Shown here one piece after another: positions 16,781 to 24,414 of a DNA stretch of 64,000 bases. Source of the DNA: Alphaproteobacteria bacterium (lineage in GTDB: Bacteria > Pseudomonadota > Alphaproteobacteria > Sphingomonadales > Sphingomonadaceae); assembly GCA_019239415.1 (NCBI GenBank), contig JAFAZW010000001.1, positions 111,810-175,809 on the forward strand. Reading direction: 5' to 3'. Made by a program: the position numbers and the translations under genes. A model generated the notes under the pieces. The model was given only the letters and a program-made list of their open reading frames with translations, was not told the origin of the DNA and ran no database searches. Within the stretch, counting starts at the first letter, position 1; each line of letters starts with the position of its first letter.

Positions 16781-17542
16781 GTGACGGCGAAGATCCGGCT
16801 CGAGACGCGTCGTGAAGCCACTCGATCGAGGAAGCCGATGAGGCCGGCAACGGGACTGATCGAAGATTCCGTCGCGGACCGTCTTATCATCGACGGCATC
16901 GCGCGCGCGTCGCTCGGCAGCATCGCGGCGTTCGTGAGGACGTGCGGGAATCTCGGGCACATCCTTTCCTCGACCGATGTTTCCCCGCTCCCCAGCACGC
17001 GTGGGGACGTCAGCATATCGGACCCGATCCCGTTCCACTCCGACGGCGCCAGTGCGGACGTGGTCGCCTGGTTCTGCATCAGGCAGGATGAGGGGAGGGG
17101 TGAATCGATGCTCATCGACACGATACCTCTCCTGCAGGCGCTCGCACCGAAACATAGAACGCACCTGCTCTCGGTCGAAGTATACGACTATGACGGCGAT
17201 CGGGGTGAGCGCGACAGCTACTGCCCGCTGCTACGCGGCAACGACGAGACGGATTGGCGGGTCAACTACACGCCGTGGATTCTGCCGGAGATGAGCAGGG
17301 ATCAAGAGGCGGCCGTCGCAGCGTTCGATGATCTGCTTCGCGCGGCCGAAGCAACTATTTTTCGGCTCGCGCCCGGTGAGGCGCTTTTCGTCGACAACTG
17401 GCGCATCCTCCACGGACGCGGTCCGCTCCGGTCGGACAGCCCCCGCCAGTTGAAGCGCGTCTGGCTGCGTACGTCGCGGACATCGAGACGGGATCGGATC
17501 GTGCCGGGTCACGAGAGGCTTCCGTCTGACGATACCCTCTGA
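16781..17542 (+). CDS. TauD/TfdA-like Fe(II)/2-oxoglutarate dioxygenase
   Basis: A 253-residue non-haem iron oxygenase of the TauD/clavaminate-synthase-like group. The iron triad is intact: His86 and Asp88 (IPFHSDGA) and His211 (FVDNWRILHGRG), with Arg226 (QLKRVWLR) for 2-oxoglutarate. In this group such enzymes hydroxylate free or carrier-bound amino acids. The start is uncertain; GTG at 16781 is the longest, ATG at 16838 an alternative, and the protein is short at its N-terminus. It stands first in the peptide island, convergent with a methyltransferase, and could supply a hydroxylated residue or building block. That role is inference. Confidence 0.8.
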   Translation: MTAKIRLETRREATRSRKPMRPATGLIEDSVADRLIIDGIARASLGSIAAFVRTCGNLGHILSSTDVSPLPSTRGDVSISDPIPFHSDGASADVVAWFCIRQDEGRGESMLIDTIPLLQALAPKHRTHLLSVEVYDYDGDRGERDSYCPLLRGNDETDWRVNYTPWILPEMSRDQEAAVAAFDDLLRAAEATIFRLAPGEALFVDNWRILHGRGPLRSDSPRQLKRVWLRTSRTSRRDRIVPGHERLPSDDTL

Positions 17543-17702
17543 CGAGACAAGCCCGGCGCGCGAACCGCTTCAGAAACCGGCACGCCTGCTCCCCGCTTGC
17601 CTCCCTCGCAGCGGCGCGGGCGAGGATATTCGACGCGCATAGCCTCCCCGCCACACGTCGAGGCCGCACAGCGGTGGCGACAACCGGCGAGGGCCGCTCA
17701 TG

Positions 17703-18275
17703 TCAGACATGGACGGCCCAGCTGGTGTCGGCGAAGACCTGCTCAGGCTCGCCAACCGTCTCCCGGACTGCGCGCATCACACCCGGCCAAGCCGGCGAGA
17801 AGTCGTGGCCGGCGAGCACCCCCCCTCGCCGCAGCTTGGGTCGCCAATCGACGATCTGGCGGATAACGGCCTCGTATGTGTGGATCGCGTCGACATAGAC
17901 GACGTCGAGCGATGCGTCGGCGAAATCCCGGACAGCATCCTCCGCTGAGGCCTTGAGCTTAATCACGTTCGCCAGCGTCCCGGCACGGGCGTCGAACATA
18001 GCCTCCACCTCGCCCATGCTCGGGACCGGAGCATCCTGGATATAATTGAGCACCCCCTGGTCGACGCACCCTTCCGATATACTTGCGCAATACTCCTCGG
18101 CCCAAGGATCGATCGCAAACACCGTACCAGCGAAGCGCGCGAAGATCTCGGTGGCCTCACCGCTAAAGCAGCCGAGCTCGACGAGAAGGTCGCTGGGGCC
18201 GACGAACGCACGGCACAAATCCTCAAGTCCAGTCGTGAATTCCCCGATGCGCATTTTCATCGTCAGCTGGCTCAT
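17703..18275 (-). CDS. Class I SAM-dependent methyltransferase (Methyltransf_24-like)
   Basis: A 190-residue methyltransferase. The SAM-binding glycine motif is LLVELGCFSGEATE, followed by the acidic residue in VFAIDPWAEEY; the catalytic-side signature DVVYVDAIHTYEAV, with RRGGVLAGHDFSPAWPGV, is typical of the PF13578 group found in natural-product and glycan loci. ATG at 18275 was chosen because AAGGAG lies eight bases upstream; the open frame continues to 18410. It is divergent from the precursor-peptide gene, with about 310 bases between them, and probably belongs to the same island. Confidence 0.8.
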   Translation of the reverse strand: MSQLTMKMRIGEFTTGLEDLCRAFVGPSDLLVELGCFSGEATEIFARFAGTVFAIDPWAEEYCASISEGCVDQGVLNYIQDAPVPSMGEVEAMFDARAGTLANVIKLKASAEDAVRDFADASLDVVYVDAIHTYEAVIRQIVDWRPKLRRGGVLAGHDFSPAWPGVMRAVRETVGEPEQVFADTSWAVHV

Positions 18276-18589
18276 CTCGACCGCTCCTTCGCGCCGTAGG
18301 GTATGCCGCATCGCCGTGCAGATGTCGTCTCCCATGCGGGCGCATAGGTCTTGGCGCAAAGCACGACGTCGTGCCGGCACCTGAGGACTCGGGGAAAGTC
18401 GTCGACGCAAGCTATTCTTCTGACGGGTGCGGTTGCAGATGGTTCACAGTTCACTCGCCCCGCCTTGTGCCGACCGGCAGCCGCCACGCGGTACTAACCG
18501 ATGAATCGCCCGATTTCGGGCCCGACCTGAGTTGACTACAGACTGACCCTGTGCGATTTTCGACGCCTTCCAGATATTGGAGGTGAACA
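18276..18589. other. Divergent intergenic region before the precursor-peptide gene
   Basis: About 310 bases between a leftward methyltransferase and the rightward precursor gene. It holds the probable promoter at 18532-18560 and a small palindrome GCCCG-ATTT-CGGGC at 18508-18521, which could be an operator. The base composition is less GC-rich than in the core genes. No further gene was recognised. Confidence 0.5.
18532..18560 (+). promoter_or_regulatory. Probable promoter of the peptide operon
   Basis: TTGACT at 18532-18537 and GATTTT at 18555-18560 are separated by 17 bases, 30 bases upstream of the precursor start. The palindrome at 18508-18521 sits just upstream. Confidence 0.5.
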
Positions 18590-18736
18590 ATGTCGGAATC
18601 TGACCCCATCTTCGTAAACCCGGTCCGTGTCCTGAAGGTCTCTGAACTCGACAAGATCGTTGGCGCTGCTTCCGGTCAGCAGTTTCGTTATAAGACGACC
18701 AGCAGCAATGACAATCAAGGCAAGCTTCCGGAATAG
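18590..18736 (+). CDS. Precursor peptide with Gly-Ala (double-glycine-type) leader, 48 residues
   Basis: A short gene with a strong ribosome-binding site (GGAGG, six bases before ATG). The peptide starts MSESDPIFVNPVRVLK and continues VSELDKIVGA, which fits the classical leader rule for C39-peptidase exporters: Leu-12, Glu-8, Leu-7, Ile-4, Gly-2, Ala-1. Cleavage after residue 26 would release a 22-residue core that begins ASGQQFRYK, has TTSSNDN in the middle and ends KLPE. The core has no Cys, two Lys and several Ser/Thr/Asn/Gln side chains, so lanthionine or sactionine chemistry is excluded. It is followed by an Asn-synthetase-like enzyme and a C39 exporter. Function as a modified, exported peptide is inferred. 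Confidence 0.8.
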   Translation: MSESDPIFVNPVRVLKVSELDKIVGAASGQQFRYKTTSSNDNQGKLPE

Positions 18737-18788
18737 CGACACGGCTGACCAGTTGCGTTAGGGGCCGTTCTCAGTGTCGTGAGGGAAA

Positions 18789-20243
18789 ATGCTGAGCCTG
18801 AGAGCGGCACTCGGAGATTTGGTCGAGTCCTGTGAGCTGGTAGACGGAGGCGCACGCTTTGGGGGGAGCAGAGTCGAGGTATTCCGCTCCCCACAACTTC
18901 ACTTCTCTGCCGCGATCCACTCTCAGCTAACCGTCCTGTGGATCGGCGAGGGTGACGATCCCCTTCGCGCCACGCAGAGATCTGCTCCGAATCCGGAGGC
19001 CTATCGGAATTTTCTGGAGTTCGAGGGCGTTGCCGTATTCCTCCGACAGGCGGAGGGCGGGGCGCAAATCGAAATCGCTCGTACGACAGCGGGAAGTTGC
19101 CCTCTTTATGTCAGCGCCGAAAACGGCGTGCTGACATGCTCCTGGCGGTTTGAAGATGCCGTCCTCGCGCTCGCGGAGCGCAGGCCCGACGTCGAGGCCT
19201 GCCGGCTTCTGCTCGAGCACGGGACGTGTCAGGTTCGAAACACGGTCATCGAGCGAGTTCACGCATTGTGGCCGGGCGAGGCCGTGGCGTTCGACCGGGA
19301 TGGCCTCGTGTTTCGCGAAATCACCGAAGCCGAGGCCGTCGTTCCCGGCAGCTTGCGGGATGATGCGCGCGCCACCGACGAGTTGATGCGGATCATCGAG
19401 ACCGTCCTGCGGCCGCGCATCGACAAAGCGCGCTCGGTCGTGGTCGAGGTCAGTGGCGGATATGATTCATCCCTCGTCGCGTTGGCAGCCTCGAAGGTGC
19501 GTCGGCCCCTGCATTCCTACGGTCTCGTGCACGGCGGCGCGATGGGCGCGCAGCAACGCAATCGTCGCCAGGAGCTGATCTCCCTCTGCGAATTATCGGA
19601 CGCGCCGCATTCGTCGGGGGACCCGGGACCGCTGGCAGGACTGGAGTTCGAGGAGTGTAGCCTCACCGCCAACGATGACATATTTCGCATGGCCTGCGCC
19701 AGGGGCGTGGACCTTCATCCAGCCCAGCCGTTCGATCTGATACTCACGGGCATCGGTGGTGACGAGTTGACCGGGACCGACACGTTCTACAGGCGCGAAT
19801 GGGAGGTTTACGGTCCCTCGTCGTTATCGACCATGGTCGCTGCCGCCGGCCGGTGCGACATGTTCATGAGACGAGGAATCTGGGTGTTTCAGCCCCTCGC
19901 TCATCCTCATGTCGTAAACTTCTGTCGAGCCCTTCCGGAGAAGATCCGCGCGAGGCGGACGCTGCCGATAATCGCGCTGGCCAGGGCAGGTCTCAGCGAC
20001 GGCTTCCTGTTTCCACGGTTCCACGAGCATTACGGTAATCTGGTTCAGTACGAAGCCTCCCAATTCGATTTCGAGAAGGCCCTCGGTCGCACGATCGTGG
20101 CGGATTACGGGATCCAGGATTACGGCCCGCTGCTTGCTCGGGCTTACGAGGCCGGGACCGGCGGATTTTCCTACAGCCTGGTTGCGGAGTTGTGGGGATA
20201 TTTGAAGCTGGACTTGGTGCTCAAGCGGTACCTCACGGCCTAG
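18789..20243 (+). CDS. Asparagine-synthetase-like ATP-dependent amide ligase (RiPP-type)
   Basis: A 484-residue AsnB-superfamily protein. The N-terminal domain (1-200) has the outline of the glutaminase fold (SCPLYVSAENGVLTCSWRFE), but the mature-terminal catalytic Cys is absent, since the protein starts MLSLRAAL. The synthetase domain carries the pyrophosphatase loop SGGYDSS (222-228) and GIGGDELTG (321-329). Loss of the Cys is shared with lasso-peptide cyclases and beta-lactam synthetases, which adenylate a carboxylate and form an amide without ammonia. ATG at 18789 follows GAGGG. Adjacent to the precursor, it probably forms an amide or isopeptide bond on it. It lacks the RRE and B-protease partners of lasso loci. 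Confidence 0.85.
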   Translation: MLSLRAALGDLVESCELVDGGARFGGSRVEVFRSPQLHFSAAIHSQLTVLWIGEGDDPLRATQRSAPNPEAYRNFLEFEGVAVFLRQAEGGAQIEIARTTAGSCPLYVSAENGVLTCSWRFEDAVLALAERRPDVEACRLLLEHGTCQVRNTVIERVHALWPGEAVAFDRDGLVFREITEAEAVVPGSLRDDARATDELMRIIETVLRPRIDKARSVVVEVSGGYDSSLVALAASKVRRPLHSYGLVHGGAMGAQQRNRRQELISLCELSDAPHSSGDPGPLAGLEFEECSLTANDDIFRMACARGVDLHPAQPFDLILTGIGGDELTGTDTFYRREWEVYGPSSLSTMVAAAGRCDMFMRRGIWVFQPLAHPHVVNFCRALPEKIRARRTLPIIALARAGLSDGFLFPRFHEHYGNLVQYEASQFDFEKALGRTIVADYGIQDYGPLLARAYEAGTGGFSYSLVAELWGYLKLDLVLKRYLTA

Positions 20244-20259
20244 TGACGATCCATTGCAC

Positions 20260-22392
20260 ATGATCAGGCCGTTTCCGCTTTTTGGCGCACCTCGATCGAA
20301 GATCAGGTTGGTCAGGCAGGCCGAAACGGTCGAATGCGGCCTCGCCTGTCTGGTGATGGTCGCGAACTTTCACGGGCGCGGGATTGACCTGCCTGCCGTG
20401 CGGAAGGCGGTGCCGTCGTTGGCGCGAGGCGCCTCGCTCAGAACTTTGTCGACGCTGGCCGATCATTTCGGATTCGTGGGGCGGGGAGTGCAGCTGCAAC
20501 CGCGCGACTTCGATCGACTCCGGCATCCGTTGATTTTGCATTGGAACAACGACCACTTCGTCGTGCTCGAGACGCTCGCGAACGGCCATGCGCTCATCCA
20601 CGACCCCAAGGGCCTCACCCGATGGATGACTCTGGGAGAGCTCGAGCGCCATTTTACCGGCTTCGCGTTCGAAATGTCTCCAAGCGGCGAGTTCGGTACG
20701 GACGGGAGTGCGCCTCGAAGGGACGTCTCTTATCTCTGGTCGCACGCGAGAGGAATGAGATCCGAGATCGTGCAGGCCCTGGTCCTGACGCTGTTTCTTC
20801 AGATCGCAGTTCTCGCACCGCCGTACTTTGCGCAGATGGCGCTGGACAGGGCCTTGCCGCAGAAGAATCATGGCTTCCTCGCCGCCATGTCGATCGCGTG
20901 TTGCGCGTTCGTCTTGTTGAACGGCGCGGTCTCCTTCCTGAGACTGAGCATCATTCGCCATATCGGTGCTACCTTCACCGCGGGCTTGGCTTCCCAGATC
21001 GCACACAAGCTCTTCCGTCTGCCAATGGACTGGTTCCGGAAGCGAGAGGCCGGGGGCATCCTCTCCAGATTTCAGTCCATCTTCCCGATCAAGCATTCGC
21101 TGTCGGAAGCTCTGCCGGCCGCGGCCATCAACGTCGTGCTCGCGGCCCTCACCTTCGTGATGATGCTGATCTACTCGCCGGTGCTCTCGATCATCGGGAT
21201 TGTCGCGCTCGCGCTGTACGCCTTCGTCAGAGCGGCGCTGCTGCCCCGTCAAAAGCAGGCCCTATCGGAGATGATCGAGGCGGTTGGGAAGGAGCAGGCA
21301 TTCCTGATCAGCTCGCTCCACTGCATGCGCTCGCTGAGGCTGTCGTGCCGGGAGGTTGAGCGGCACAGGCTGTGGAGCGGGAAATTCGCCAGCTTCGTCG
21401 CGGCCGAGACTCGCCACAAGAAATGGGCGGACTGCCAGGCGGCGTTCCAAGCGACCCTTCTGGCCCTGGCTTATATCACGGCACTGTGGATCGCCGTCGC
21501 TTTCGCGATGCGCGGCGGTTTCACTCCGGGAATGATCTTCGCGTTCATGTCTTATATGCTCCAGTTCCTCACGTCTGGGACGGAGTTCATCGATAAGCTC
21601 TCCAGCTTCAAGGAGCTGGACGCCCATCTGGATGGGTTGGCCGACATCATGGACGCGCAGGAGGATGCGGCGTTCGAAGCCCCCACGTCGGCGAGCCTGT
21701 CGCTGAATGGCGCCATCGAGCTCAGAGGTGTTTCGTTCAGATACGGGTTTGACGGAGAGGATGTCCTGAAGGACATCAATCTTTCCATCCAACCCGGCGA
21801 ATCCGTGGCCATTACGGGTCCCTCGGGAGGGGGCAAGTCGACGCTCGCGCAGATCCTCCTCGGACTGAACCAGCCCAATACGGGATCCATGCTCGTCGAT
21901 GGCCGTCCCCTCGCCGACTTCGGCCTGCGCAACTACTTCAGACAGGTGGCGGCAGTGCTGCAGGACGAAGGCCTGTTCGCCGGCACCGTCCTCGACAACA
22001 TCACCCTCTTCGCCGAGTGCGTCGACATGCAGCTCGTGGAGGAGTGCACTCGAGCTGCGGCGATCAACGACGAAATCCATTCATGGCCCTTGAAATACGC
22101 AACGCTTGTCGGAGACAGAGGGATCGCCGTCTCGAGCGGCCAACGGCAACGCGTCCTTCTGGCGCGGGCTTTGTATTGCCGGCCGCGCATATTGGTGCTC
22201 GACGAGGGAACCGCGCATCTGGATAGTCGCTGCGAGAAGCGGGTGAACGACGCCATTCGCCGACTGGGTATCACTCGGATCATCTTTGCCCACCGCCGGG
22301 AAACGGTCGCAAGTGCCGACCGGATCATGATCTTGAGGGACGGCAGACTCACCGATGCGACGGTCTCGAACCTGGAGGCGCTTCATGCTTGA
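20260..22392 (+). CDS. Peptidase-containing ABC exporter (C39 peptidase + ABC), exporter 1
   Basis: A 710-residue inner-membrane protein that cuts double-glycine leaders and exports the core. The N-terminal C39 peptidase (about 12-140) has its Gln/Cys pair (RQAETVECGLACL), His in NNDHFVVLE and Asp in IHDPKG. Transmembrane segments span about 170-440. The ABC domain has Walker A GPSGGGKST, a divergent signature SSGQRQR, Walker B ILVLDEGTAHLD and the His loop FAHRRET. ATG at 20260 is preferred over TTG at 20254. It starts 16 bases after the ligase gene, so precursor, ligase and exporter are one unit. No adaptor gene is adjacent; the HlyD-like protein at 34947 may serve it. Confidence 0.93.
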   Translation: MIRPFPLFGAPRSKIRLVRQAETVECGLACLVMVANFHGRGIDLPAVRKAVPSLARGASLRTLSTLADHFGFVGRGVQLQPRDFDRLRHPLILHWNNDHFVVLETLANGHALIHDPKGLTRWMTLGELERHFTGFAFEMSPSGEFGTDGSAPRRDVSYLWSHARGMRSEIVQALVLTLFLQIAVLAPPYFAQMALDRALPQKNHGFLAAMSIACCAFVLLNGAVSFLRLSIIRHIGATFTAGLASQIAHKLFRLPMDWFRKREAGGILSRFQSIFPIKHSLSEALPAAAINVVLAALTFVMMLIYSPVLSIIGIVALALYAFVRAALLPRQKQALSEMIEAVGKEQAFLISSLHCMRSLRLSCREVERHRLWSGKFASFVAAETRHKKWADCQAAFQATLLALAYITALWIAVAFAMRGGFTPGMIFAFMSYMLQFLTSGTEFIDKLSSFKELDAHLDGLADIMDAQEDAAFEAPTSASLSLNGAIELRGVSFRYGFDGEDVLKDINLSIQPGESVAITGPSGGGKSTLAQILLGLNQPNTGSMLVDGRPLADFGLRNYFRQVAAVLQDEGLFAGTVLDNITLFAECVDMQLVEECTRAAAINDEIHSWPLKYATLVGDRGIAVSSGQRQRVLLARALYCRPRILVLDEGTAHLDSRCEKRVNDAIRRLGITRIIFAHRRETVASADRIMILRDGRLTDATVSNLEALHA

Positions 22393-22449
22393 ATTAGCGA
22401 TGGGAGCGGCGCTGCGGCGGCTTGAGCCATTCAGTGACGTGAGCGGTCG

Positions 22450-23379
22450 ATGAAGAGCGAGCCGGGGCGGGCGCCGGCGGGTGCCCTCGATCTTACGCTG
22501 AGCTCGCAGAAGGCGGACCCAAAGAGGTTCGTCGATGCGTTTGAAGAGTCCGTCGTCCGTCATGGATGCGCGTTCATCACCGATCACCACGTCGAGCCCG
22601 CGCTCGTCGCCGGGGCGCTATCGCGCCTGACGGAATTGACCCGAGAATCATCCGCCCAGACGGCAAGATTTGCATTGCCCGCCGGGCGCGACACCCCGGC
22701 GCAAGGTTATGAGCCATCGCATCGAGGCGAGCTCTGGCAAACCTCGCGAAAGGCGCTGGCGGGCTACCGAAGCCCCGGCATGCGGCCGGACGTCTCAAAG
22801 GGGTTTCGCGATACCGTCAGCCAACTCTTTTCCGAGCTGGATCGATGTGGGGCCAGGATGCTCGCGGCCATCGCCCGGTTCCTTTGGCTCCAAGGCGACT
22901 GGTTCGATGAACCTATTCGTGAAAGCGAGAGCGTGCTCCAGCTGCTCAGCCTCGCTGGCGGCAGCATCGAAGGCAGCGCGCTCACCGACGGCGAGGACCC
23001 AGACCTCATTTCGCTCATCCTGACTGACGGCGAACTGGACCTGGAATTCCGTCACCGCTGGCATGAGGAGAGGTGGCAGCGCGCCACGCTGACGAACCGC
23101 CACATTCTGGTCATGTCCGGCACGATGCTGCAGCGCATGACCAACGACATCCTCAAGCCTCCGATCTACCGGTTCGCGCCCGACCAGTTGACCGCCAATC
23201 CGCCGCGACGGCTGGTGCGCTTCTCGATTCCGTTCCGCGACGACTACGCAATTCGATCGATCGCGGAATGCGTCGACTCGGAGAAATACCCGGACCGCTA
23301 TCCTGAACCGATTACCAGTCGCGACTTCCGGCAGATGGAGAGGTCACAGCGGCGACGCCGTCAGCCGGCTAGCGCCTGA
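22450..23379 (+). CDS. Isopenicillin-N-synthase-like protein with degenerate iron site
   Basis: A 309-residue protein aligned to the 2-oxoglutarate/IPNS oxygenase family along its length: N-terminal VRHGCAFITDHHV, the core GSIEGSALTD to LISLILTD, and TMLQRMTNDILKPPIYRF with LVRFSIPF. The usual first iron His is Leu178 (ALTD in place of AHTD) and the distal His is Tyr240 (PIYRF in place of LHRV); Asp180 and the Arg257/Ser259 pair remain. It therefore cannot form the normal two-His site. It may be a non-catalytic partner or use another metal arrangement. It lies within the peptide operon, 57 bases after the exporter. Confidence 0.75.
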   Translation: MKSEPGRAPAGALDLTLSSQKADPKRFVDAFEESVVRHGCAFITDHHVEPALVAGALSRLTELTRESSAQTARFALPAGRDTPAQGYEPSHRGELWQTSRKALAGYRSPGMRPDVSKGFRDTVSQLFSELDRCGARMLAAIARFLWLQGDWFDEPIRESESVLQLLSLAGGSIEGSALTDGEDPDLISLILTDGELDLEFRHRWHEERWQRATLTNRHILVMSGTMLQRMTNDILKPPIYRFAPDQLTANPPRRLVRFSIPFRDDYAIRSIAECVDSEKYPDRYPEPITSRDFRQMERSQRRRRQPASA

Positions 23380-23392
23380 TGGAGGTGCGGAT

Positions 23393-24406
23393 GTGATCTA
23401 CAGCATCGAGGAGTATTATAAGAACCTGTTCGCCAAGCTCGACCGCGCCGGGCTCGATGCCCTTCTCTCCAGGGATCGCGTGGCCATGGCGATGATCCTT
23501 GCCAGTGGCTCGCACGGCAAGGCCGAGGTTGCGTTCGCCGATTTCCTCGCCATGGCCAGGCTCGCCGAGAAGTTCGGCTGCCTCGATGTCTACGTGAACT
23601 TTTACGGCCGTCCGGTGAGTTATGTCATCTGGGGCACGTGCGACCGACCCCCGCCAGCTGCTGACCCCGAAGTCCGGTTCGGCGGCGCATCCGGCGATCT
23701 CTACCTCGTGGATTTCGCCGTGCGCGAGGGCAGTCTCGATGCGACCGTCGATTTGTGGCTGAGCGAGCGGACGGAACACTCGATCACCGTCCGCAGGAGC
23801 GACCGAGCGAAGCAGTACAGGACCTATCCTGTATCCAGAATAAGAAGCTTTCCCTGGCGCGTCTCCACGATCAGCGGCCGATTTTCCGCTGAGAAGGGAC
23901 CGGGTCTGCCGGAATTCGAGGCGATCGTCCGAACCGGCGTCGACACGTACCGGATCGTGCAATCGGTCCTCGAGGCCATCGGTCATGACGGGCAGGTTCG
24001 GGCCGAAATCACGAAATCCGTACCGCTGCTTTACGAGCTGTTGGATCTTCAGCAATTGCATGTCGCACTCGAGGATGGGGCCTGCACGGCCGCTCTCGCG
24101 GTCGCCCTGTCGGAGGCGCCGGCTTGGCGCCAGCGGACGGCAACTGACGTTCTCGCTCTACCCTTTCGATCATTTGTCGACGGCCCTGACCTCGTCCTTG
24201 TGGAGCTGTGCGGCCACGATCTCAGCCTTGAAGGGCTGCGAGCACCTCTCCTCAGGGCACTCGCCCAGGAAGGCGAGACACAGCTCACCGTTCGCGCTCT
24301 CTCCTCTCCCGATGCATCGCGGCGTGCCTGGGACCGCGCATGCCCCGACCATTGGCGCGCGACGCCCTCGGCGAATGATGGCCTGATCAGCCTGGTGCGA
24401 GCCTGA
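23393..24406 (+). CDS. HlyC-like acyltransferase domain fused to an unknown C-terminal domain
   Basis: A 337-residue protein starting with GTG at 23393 (GGAGG seven bases upstream). Residues about 30-125 resemble toxin-activating lysine acyltransferases (HlyC, MceI): His41 in ASGSHGKAE, the strand GRPVSYVIW and Asp107 in DLYLVDFAVREG, with the His-Asp spacing close to HlyC. This family transfers acyl groups from acyl carrier protein to protein toxins, and MceI attaches a siderophore to microcin E492. Residues 140-337 match nothing I recognise. Together with the next gene it forms a pair like MceI/MceJ. Lys residues in the precursor core are possible acceptors, but this is inference. Confidence 0.6.
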   Translation: MIYSIEEYYKNLFAKLDRAGLDALLSRDRVAMAMILASGSHGKAEVAFADFLAMARLAEKFGCLDVYVNFYGRPVSYVIWGTCDRPPPAADPEVRFGGASGDLYLVDFAVREGSLDATVDLWLSERTEHSITVRRSDRAKQYRTYPVSRIRSFPWRVSTISGRFSAEKGPGLPEFEAIVRTGVDTYRIVQSVLEAIGHDGQVRAEITKSVPLLYELLDLQQLHVALEDGACTAALAVALSEAPAWRQRTATDVLALPFRSFVDGPDLVLVELCGHDLSLEGLRAPLLRALAQEGETQLTVRALSSPDASRRAWDRACPDHWRATPSANDGLISLVRA

Positions 24407-24414
24407 TCCCCTTC

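Noticed and set aside
18590..20243. Lasso-peptide biosynthesis
   Set aside because: Although the AsnB-like enzyme lacks the glutaminase Cys, there is no RRE/B-protease gene, the leader has a C39-type cleavage site and the core has no Asp/Glu at ring positions 7-9.
22393..22450. 17-codon frame starting MGAALRRLEPFSDV that overlaps the IPNS-like start
   Set aside because: Too short and without a leader-type pattern; could be a coupling frame but is not supportable as a gene.
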